Shown here piece by piece: positions 56,717-64,000 of a DNA stretch of 64,000 nucleotides. The position numbers were made by a program, and so were the translations under genes. The notes under the pieces were generated by a model. The model made no database searches. It was not told the DNA's origin and saw nothing but the letters and a program-made list of their open reading frames with translations. Position 1 is the first letter of the stretch. Every line of letters begins with the position of its first letter. Origin of the DNA: Hevea brasiliensis (taxonomy: Eukaryota; Streptophyta; Magnoliopsida; Malpighiales; Euphorbiaceae); assembly GCF_030052815.1 (NCBI RefSeq), contig NC_079499.1:86839183-86903182 (forward strand), read 5' to 3'.

Positions 56717-58028
56717 ATTCTTGGTCTATCTTGCATTAGTTAAGTTGAGTCCACTAAGTCAACAAGCATGTAAATTTGAACCTTAGTGACCTCAGGTACA
56801 TCTATTCTTGGCCATTAAATTATTTACATACTCACAACATCATCATACTTAACAATTATTTTAAGAAAATCTCTTAAACCAAATACATCATCCCTCTGTA
56901 ACCATAGCCAATAATGTAATTATTTAAAATTTCTTAACTAATTGCCTTAGTGGAGAGCCATGATGCAATTTTCAAAATTACACAATTACCAACTTAGTCA
57001 TTTTGTTAGAAGATTTCTCGACCGTCTTAATTACTATTTGGTCTCACTTTGCACATTAGCCATTTTCATTCATATCCTACACACATCATGAACATATATA
57101 TCATACATATATACATTCATACAATGGTAATGTAAAAGGCATGATCATTGACTATTCTATGGGAATCCAATCCCAGTCATAAGGATTTGGATTCAGGACA
57201 TCCTAGGTTAACATTCATCTATTTGCAGCTTGTTCACAATTCTTCAACTCTTAAAGGTTGTGCTCCCACTGATCTCCATCAATGTGTTAAGCTCCATTTC
57301 TTCTTGTAAATCCACCAAGCCAATTACAACATTTATCCTTGGCATACCAAGGTGAAAATTACACAAGGAATTGAGCATACAAGCTCAAATAAATAAATTA
57401 TAATCTAAGGCTATCACAACAAACTTATGATACAACCCTTGTAAAAATTAAAATTAATTATTACAATCTCATAGAAATAAATAGGAACATAATCATATTG
57501 GTCTCCTAAAGTCCATGATCATCCTTCATGCCAATTTTCACATTCATCACATAAATATGCCATTTAATCTTAAACATCTAATATTCAAAATTAAATCTAA
57601 CAAAAAAATGAATCACATTCACAATCACGTTATACTAATTTTTGGGACTTAGATTAAACTTTTTAACCATCATGAAATTCCATAAAACTTGATCAAGTAT
57701 AATGTTCAAAACATAGGCCTAATGGATATTCCACCTTGGCCATTTGATGCTTCAATCAATTTTCATGATTTTTCTTGGATTCTAATGGTTTCAGACAACA
57801 TGTCATACATGTCTAATACCATAAAATAAGTTTACTTATCAAAACAAAATTGTTTGCCAAAAATGAAATTTTGGCCGAATTGAATCTCTAAGGAATTCTC
57901 ACCATGGCCGATTCACTTTCATAAAATTTTCCTTTGATTTTACTTATTTTCAATTGCATCTCATGCAACATAAGGCCATCCAAAAAATCATACAACATGA
58001 ATAATGCTTCCTAATGGCAAATTAGGGT
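56717..58028 (-). other. Copia 5' leader, LTR-proximal part
   Basis: About 1.3 kb of AT-rich non-coding sequence between the copia primer-binding site and element D. No frame of length or similarity. A third copy of the leader motif CCTCAGGTACATC is at 56790. Reading on from D, it joins the leader part at 32639-32947. Confidence 0.7.
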
Positions 58029-58041
58029 GGCTCTGATACCA
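58029..58041 (-). promoter_or_regulatory. Primer-binding site, level-1 copia
   Basis: Minus strand TGGTATCAGAGCC, perfect for initiator tRNA-Met, two bases after the 5' LTR end (CTTTCA). It identifies the 58044-60124 copy as the 5' LTR. Confidence 0.9.
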
Positions 58042-58043
58042 AT

Positions 58044-60124
58044 TGAAAGAAATTTGCACCAAACTTTAGAATAATTCACTAATAGGTGCAAGGTTAACAA
58101 TTTGAAAAATTTTTCAGCCCTAAGTTTCATGCAATATATAAACCATCTATACTATTGCAAATTACTTAGTTTAGGTCCCAATCAATTGCCAACATAATCA
58201 ATTTGCCATAAGGAAACAAAATTCCTAAACTTACAAAGTTAGGGTTTCAAGGAGAATTCTTACTCATAAGGCGCAAAATCAAATTTCAACCACCTAATTT
58301 TGGTAGTGAAGCCCCCAAGCGTTAGCTTTCTAGCTTGTCCACATAAGCCCCTTGATCCTCTTGATCCAAGCTAAAACCTTGATCGTCCTGCCTATATAAT
58401 TTGGCCAAATAAGAAAGGAAGGAGGAAGAGATTTCTTCTTGGTTCTAGGTTATGGAAGTGGTGAGAAACCTTTTCTCAAGCTTTTAATTCAAGTGTTTAA
58501 CACTTAAACACCTTGAATTTGGATAGGAAGAAGAGAGAAACTTCTCTCCAATGGAAGAAGGAATTCAGCCAAACTAAGGTGGAAGATAACAATTTTTGTA
58601 TTCTTCCTTCTTTTATATTATTTGTTAATTTTCTTTAATTAAAATTAAATAGACAAGTGTCCAACTTTGATTCACTCAACAATTGAGTTTTCTAATTCTT
58701 ATTAGTCCACATGCCAAGCTCTTTATCTTAATTAAGAAAATTAAACTTGTTTAATTAGTGTTCTAAACATCAATTAATTTAATTAATTAACTATTAATTA
58801 ATTAAATAATTTGTCCATTTTTAACCAAGTCAAAGTGGTCAAATTGTCAAAATTTGACAAGTCAAACTTGTGTAAAATTTTGACTAAGTCCATAATCTTT
58901 TCCTTTCTTTAAGCTTAATCCTTTCAAGTTTATATTTAACACTTTAAATATTAACTTGAATACTTCTATAGGTAAATTCAGTTTTAAGTCATGCTAGGGA
59001 CTTCGTAATCTAATTACAAAATAAATATATAAATTTAATTAATTCATTAAACTATTTAATTAATTAATCAAATTAATCTTGCTTTGATCAAGTAGCTCTT
59101 ATGTGTGTGACTTACTAGGTTCATTAATAATTGTCAATGAGAATAACATTAACTCCTTAATATTATTGGAACCATTCCAAACTCCAATGAAATTCCCTTT
59201 TCATTTAAGTTCTCATAAGGCATAGTTGACATCTAGCATAATGTGCTATGACTACCCAATTAGTTATGAATTAATTCTCCAATTCATGAACCTTGATCAT
59301 ACGTACCATGCACTAGAATCTCTCCATTACAAAATCTCGATTTTAGCTAGTCATGGTTCCATGTCAAACTTTCATATAGAATCATATGTCCTTCTTTTAA
59401 TTCTAATTCTTGATTAATAAGACTTTCCTGTCAAAAACACATTTCTGACTCAGTCTTTCTGTCCTGGCTAGGAACTTGAATTCATCAAGAACAATTAAGT
59501 GGACATATGATTTTATCCCTATTTACTTAGGGTAATAGATCTCATCTTGACTAACACCTATCTCCATATATAACTAGTCAGAGCCAATACATGCCCATAT
59601 ACTGATACATAGTAAAAGTATGAAAGCAGTATCAAACTTAAATCACCTATATATAAGATAATTGTGTTATCTCATGTCAAGAGATTATATGCACTATTAT
59701 GATCTAGATGACTTTGTATTGATAAGAATAAATTCTATGTACAAGTTATCTTGTGTCACTAGTTCAGCCTACTTATCATATAAGTGTCTATCATGTTTGT
59801 TATATGGCGTAAGACTCACCATTCCATTTCATTAGTATCTTATACTAATCATGAAAACAAACATAAGTGACAATCTATCTGGATAAGTCATGCCCCATGA
59901 AATATCTGAGATTGTAAACCCAATTTATAATGCTTGTACTAGAATGTTCTATCACTCATATTCTTAACAACTTAAGAATAGAATATCTAATAAGTCATTG
60001 AAGGAAATTTCTCTATAATATTCAAACCATTCAAATATAAGAGAAATTAATAATTGCCATAAAATGGGAATAAATATTTACAATACACAATACAAAGGCA
60101 TTACTCTAGGGCATACTACTAATA
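58044..60124 (-). repeat. Copia 5' LTR (2081 bp)
   Basis: Partner of 4034-6108. On the + strand it runs from TGAAAGAAATTTGC to TACTACTAATA, the last CA (rc TG) having changed to TA. The TSD GATAT follows at 60125. It is more decayed at its outer end than the 3' LTR. Confidence 0.92.
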
Positions 60125-60845
60125 GATATTCCTTTCTCCTACAATGCAATCCTGGGAAGACCAATACTGAATAATCACAGCATAGTCATTAAAATGGAGA
60201 TGTTATGTCTAAAACTCCCTATAATAGGAGGAATAGCAGTTGTTGGGGAAAGCCAAAAATCTGCCTAAGAGTGCTACAAACAGTCCACCAAGATCACATC
60301 CCAACTGTCATTCCCAATTGACTTACTGGAAAAACTAGAGGACATTATAAATGCTAAGCCAGCCAATGATGTATGTGAAGTTGAGCTAGAGGAGGGAAAG
60401 AACGTGAAGCTTAGATTAGCACATACCGATCCAAGTAGAGAGGCGATGATCCAAACACTAAGGTCCAAGATAATAACTTTTACCTAGAAAGCAAATGATG
60501 TGAAGGGAATAAATCCAATGGTCATGACACACAAGCTCAATGTTGACTCAACAATCAAGCCTATCCAACAAAAGAAAAGGCATTTTACCCCTCAGAAATA
60601 GAAAGTAATAGCCAATGAAGTAGCTAAGTTGAAAGGTAGGGATTACCAAAGAGGTCTAGTACCTAAGCTAGGTTGCAAACATTGTACTAGTAACAAAGGC
60701 AAATGGAAAATGGAGGATGTGTGTTGATTTCACTGATCTGAATAAAGCTTGCCCAAAGGACCACTATCCCCTCCTAATAATTGATCATCTGGTAAATGCA
60801 ACAGCAGGCCATTCAGTATACTCCTTAGTAGATGTTATCTCTAGT
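60125..60845 (+). pseudogene. pol: Tat-type gypsy protease end and RT start
   Basis: Continues the level-0 element: PFSYNAILGRPILNNHSIV (60130 on), the conserved end of the protease. ELEEGKNVKL and INPMVMTHKLNVDSTIKPIQ follow (60505-60570). RT then begins: NGKW-like GKWKMEDVC and NKACPKDHYPL-like sequence (60735-60770). It ends in SLVDVISS at 60845, where the solo LTR is inserted. Stops occur, but the order and spacing of motifs are clear. Confidence 0.82.
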
Positions 60846-62389
60846 TGATAAACTTGTATTATATAAATATTTTTAGGCACAATTGTACTATATTTCATGG
60901 CATTTAGGTAGATAATTGCATACATATTTATTAGTTCTTTTAGTTTTTGTTAATTTAGTTAATATTCTCTAAATTTCATGTTTTTTGTATCTTTTTAGGT
61001 GTTCTGAAGGAAAATCAAAGGCATAAGAGTGAAGTAGAAAAGCTTGGGAGGCCTTAAAAGTAAGGCAAGTTGCTGATACACTTTACACAAATCGTATAAT
61101 CATAGCTAAGGACCCGTGTAACCTTTTACCCATCAATGCTTAAAGTGGTAAAAGGAATGGAGACAGTACACAGGCTGTGTACTCTGACCCGTATAAGCCC
61201 AAGTGCCCTGTGTAACATTCTGTCTTCCATCTGAGGAAAGGCTAAAATCACTCTAGAGACTTACATGCCCCGGGCCATGTAGTGAGACACGGGCCATGTA
61301 CTATGTGTTAGCCAGCTTCCTAATTCGACTCCAGCTCTTATTTTGGCATGCCATTCAGACTTCTACTGCCCTTGGGACTCTAAAAGTTAATCCTAGAACA
61401 TCTAATATAAATATCAAGAGAGAGAAAATAAAAAAAAGGGGGGGAAAGGAAGAGAAAAGAGAAAAAAGAGAAGACTTTCTGAAAACCCTAATTCTCAAGC
61501 CATCTTGAAGAGGGATTGCATCAGTGCCAAGGAAGAGATCTCTCAGCCAAAGTTCTACAACTCCACAACTATAGAATCTTTCTCTCGGTTCTTTTGTTCT
61601 AATTCTTCATAATGGTTTTATATTCTTTTATTTTCATTACATTATGTTTGTTAAACTCACCATAAGTGAGTAGTTCCTTTAATTTTAAAATTTGGAAAGT
61701 AGCATTCTTAACTTCTGTTATGGATATAAACTGAGTTTTATTTAATGGAATTGAGTTTTGAGGTTTGATTTAATCTCTTATGTTCTTAATGCATGCTATG
61801 TATTGGTACCCACTTAGTTATGATCTAAGATATTAATTAAAGAACTGAAAGGTGAAGATTAGTATCGAAAAATTGAGATTTTAAACTTAGGAAATTTGAC
61901 CTAGAGATAGGCTGATGACCTTTGTGGAATTCCATAATTGATCATAGATCTTAAAGGGTTTTAATTAGGACTGATCACCAAGAAAATAGGGTTCGGACTA
62001 ATTAAAATACACCTTAGATACCTTAAAAGAGGATCTAAGATACTTTAGGATTAATTTCCATCAAAGTGATAACCCTCATTCCATTGATAAAGTAAGATTA
62101 AAACTATAACAGGGTTAAGGTGTGAAATCTTAATTCCAGAACTGTTTATCTAAATAGAATTCACCTTAAGTTCTCATATAGTTCTCATATTTATTTTCTT
62201 TTGTTTTCAGTAGTTATTCAGCACTAGCTTAAATTTTATTATGCTATAACTTTTGAAAGTTTAGACAGTCAAAATTGTCATGTAGTTTAGTATTTATGCC
62301 AATAATTTCTCATGGGAATGATACTCTACTCATCACTTTATTACTTATTAGCGATCCATGCACTTGCGGGGTTGTAAAACCAGCAAACA
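60846..62389 (+). mobile_element. Gypsy-type solo LTR in host RT (1544 bp)
   Basis: Runs from TGATAAACTTGTATT to GTAAAACCAGCAAACA with exact TSD CTAGT (60841-60845, 62390-62394). Removing it and one TSD copy gives DVISSYHQILM in frame, the expected RT motif (family form DAYSGYNQI). The end sequence GCGATCCATGCACTTGCGGG resembles Athila/Ogre-type LTR ends; the strand is inferred from that and is less sure. It contains a purine-rich block (61410-61480) that gives the spurious frame 61296-61508. Confidence 0.88.
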
Positions 62390-63330
62390 CTAGTTACCAC
62401 CAGATACTAATGGAATCAAGTGGCATGGAAAAAATAGCTTTCATAACAGATGAGGGTGTGTTTTATTACAAAGTCATGCCCTTTGGACTTAAAAACCTAG
62501 GTGCAACCTACTAAAGGCTAGTTAATAGAATGTATAAAGACTTGATTAGGAAAATAGTTGAATTGTATGTTAATGACACGATAATCAAAAGTAAAAAGCT
62601 GGAAGATCATGCAACCAATATTGCGAAAGCCTTTGATATCCTAGATAAAGTTGGCATGAAGCTCAACTCAGAAAAATGCACTTTCAACATAAAGGCAGAG
62701 AACCTCCTTGGGTACCTAGTGTCAGAAAGAGGAATCAAAGCAAACCCAAAAAATATCAAGGCAATAATAGAGATGCAACCTCTAAAAACCATAAAAGATA
62801 TACAACAGTTAAATAGGTGAGTAACTGCACTCGGCTAATTCATGTCATGCTCGGCCAGAAGATGCCTCCCTTTTTATAGAGCCCTCAAAGTCAAAAAACA
62901 ATTTAGGTGGGGAGAAGACTATTAGATAAAATTCTAAGAACTGGAGGATTTTCTCACTCAATCATCCCTGCTAGGCACTCCAAAACTAGGTGAAACTTTG
63001 TATTTGTACTTATTTGTAACTAATGAAACTATTAGTTTGGTGTTGGTTAGAGAAGAACAGGGCAAGCAATATCTCATCTACTACACTAGCTAGGTACTAA
63101 AAGGTGGAGAATGCAATTATCCAGCTCTAGAAAAGTTAGCCTTCATAGTAGTTACAGCCACCAAAAACTCATACAGTGGAAGTTTGAAGCTCATATAGTG
63201 GAAGTTCGAAGCAACTACCCACTTAGAAAATTTTATTTAGGAGCATATGATGTTCAGTATGGCCCTAGACCAACACTCAAGGCATAGGCCCTGAAGAATT
63301 TTATAGCAGAACTCACATCAATTACTTACC
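62390..63330 (+). pseudogene. pol: Tat-type gypsy RT and first RNase H
   Basis: RT continues SYHQILMESSGMEKIAFITD (62390-62449), FYYKVMPFGLKNLGATY and MYKDLIRKIVELYVNDTIIK. Here the active site YVDD has become YVND (62566-62577). GMKLNSEKCTFNIKAENLLG and the connection domain follow in the frame 62530-62820. RNase H traces follow: VLVREEQGKQYLIYYTS and YPALEKLAFIVV (63038-63155). A 22-bp tandem duplication lies at 63173-63216 (AGTGGAAGTT repeated). The lost Asp makes the RT inactive. Confidence 0.85.
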
Positions 63331-64000
63331 CATAATAAGAAGCTAAGCAGGAATGGAAAGTATGGGTAGACGGGATAGCTAGTTCAGAGGGAGCAAGCAT
63401 TGGTATGATACTTAAAAGTAAAACTTTAATATGAAACTAAACTAATATTCAAGGCCACTAACAACATGGCTACATATGAAGCACTATTAATGTTACTGCA
63501 AATTCTGAAGGAAGTAGGAGCAACACATATGACCATACATTTTGATTCACAACTTGTGGTTAATTAATGTCGAGGCAATTACCAAGTAAAAGACCAAAAC
63601 TTGGCAAAGTATGAAGTATAGGCACCCTAGTTTTAGTTAAGACACGAGCTAATGGAAGGGAAATTGAGATTGTCCAAATCCCCTGGGAGGAGAATAGTCA
63701 AGTAGATAGCCTAGCCAAACTTGCAATAGTAAGTGAGAAATACTTAACTCGCCCAATCCCTTTTGAAGAAATAAAAGCCTGATAGTTGACCAAAAGGAAG
63801 CCTTCCCAATCGACATAGGCGAGACATGGATGAGTCCCCTCTTTTATTACCTGACCAAGGGAGTCCTCCCTCAAGATCCCATGGAAGCAGGTAAAATAAT
63901 AAAAAAAGCATCAGGATATGGAATTATTACTAGCTAGCTCTATCATAGGTCCTATTTTACAACCCTATATCAAATGCATCACCTCTGAGGAGGGATTTTA
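63331..64000 (+). pseudogene. pol: Tat-type second (archaeal-type) RNase H, runs off window
   Basis: KVWVDGIASSEGASIGMILK-like sequence near 63358-63420 (first Asp in VDG) is followed by FKATNNMATYEALLMLLQIL (63453 on) and HFDSQLVVN (63538-63564). These are the motifs of the second RNase H that defines the Tat lineage of Ty3/gypsy. VDSLAKLAIVSEKYLTRPI-like sequence follows near 63700-63760. The integrase should lie right of the window. Confidence 0.8.

Larger units (their letters stand above)
4034..60124 (-). mobile_element. Ty1/copia retrotransposon, complete ends, split by nested insertions
   Basis: Both ends carry about 2.08-kb LTRs (4034-6108 and 58044-60124), flanked by the exact 5-bp duplication GATAT at 4029-4033 and 60125-60129. 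The primer-binding site lies inside the right LTR and the polypurine tract inside the left LTR, so the element reads right to left. Its own internal sequence survives in blocks: leader (56717-58043, 32639-32947), gag (31925-32638), zinc knuckle (31861-31924), integrase/RT (19879-21701), RT (16661-17681) and RNase H end (6109-6345). Elements B, C and D, a solo LTR and a Cassandra TRIM separate the blocks. Removing it restores the host protease frame. The two LTRs differ by many transitions, so the insertion is old. Confidence 0.92.

Overview
The window is plant nuclear DNA, most likely from a flowering plant with a large, repeat-rich genome. I find no host gene, no functional rRNA or tRNA gene and no CRISPR array. 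Nearly every stretch belongs to one nest of LTR retrotransposons, which I unpicked from LTR ends (TG...CA), primer-binding sites, polypurine tracts, 5-bp target-site duplications (TSDs) and host reading frames that rejoin when an insert is removed.

Layout, outermost to innermost. Level 0: a Ty3/gypsy element of Tat type on the + strand fills the window (gag and start of protease 2728-4033; protease and RT start 60125-60845; RT, RNase H and a second RNase H 62390-64000). Its gag is cut by a gypsy LTR on the - strand (1-2727, continuing off the left edge). Its RT is cut by a 1544-bp solo LTR (60846-62389, TSD CTAGT). Level 1: a Ty1/copia element on the - strand, 4034-60124, TSD GATAT, split by later insertions so that its two LTRs lie 52 kb apart. 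Level 2, inside the copia: gypsy element B (6346-16655, TSD GTTGT); a copia-like solo LTR (17687-19873, TSD TATAT); a short RTE-LINE tail (about 21207-21287); a rearranged Cassandra TRIM carrying 5S-rRNA-like LTRs (21721-22627, duplicated at 30954-31860); gypsy element C (22740-30934, 3' LTR truncated); gypsy element D (32953-56711, TSD CATCC). Level 3: a copia-like solo LTR (44209-55875) in the 3' LTR of D. Level 4: gypsy element E on the - strand (44671-54222, TSD ACAGT) in that solo LTR.

Elements B, C, D, E and the left-edge LTR are related gypsy families. Pol domain order and a chromodomain-like C-terminus in C, D and E suggest Tekay/Del-type chromoviruses. Their LTRs start TGTAAC or TGTAACACC, end near GTTACA or GTCACA, and share an internal module that is tandemly amplified with a 212-bp period in B. 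All coding regions are broken by stops, frameshifts or deletions, so the window is a fossil record and encodes no working system.

The most interesting signal is a short intron-like insert (73-91 bp) at the same codon of the integrase gene in C, D and E. It has a GT donor, a shared branch-point-like motif, and an in-frame stop just after the donor in each copy. A second integrase segment inside C lacks it. Also notable are a 1038-bp direct duplication flanking C that preserves C's empty insertion site, and C-to-T decay that turns CAG codons into TAG in the D gag.
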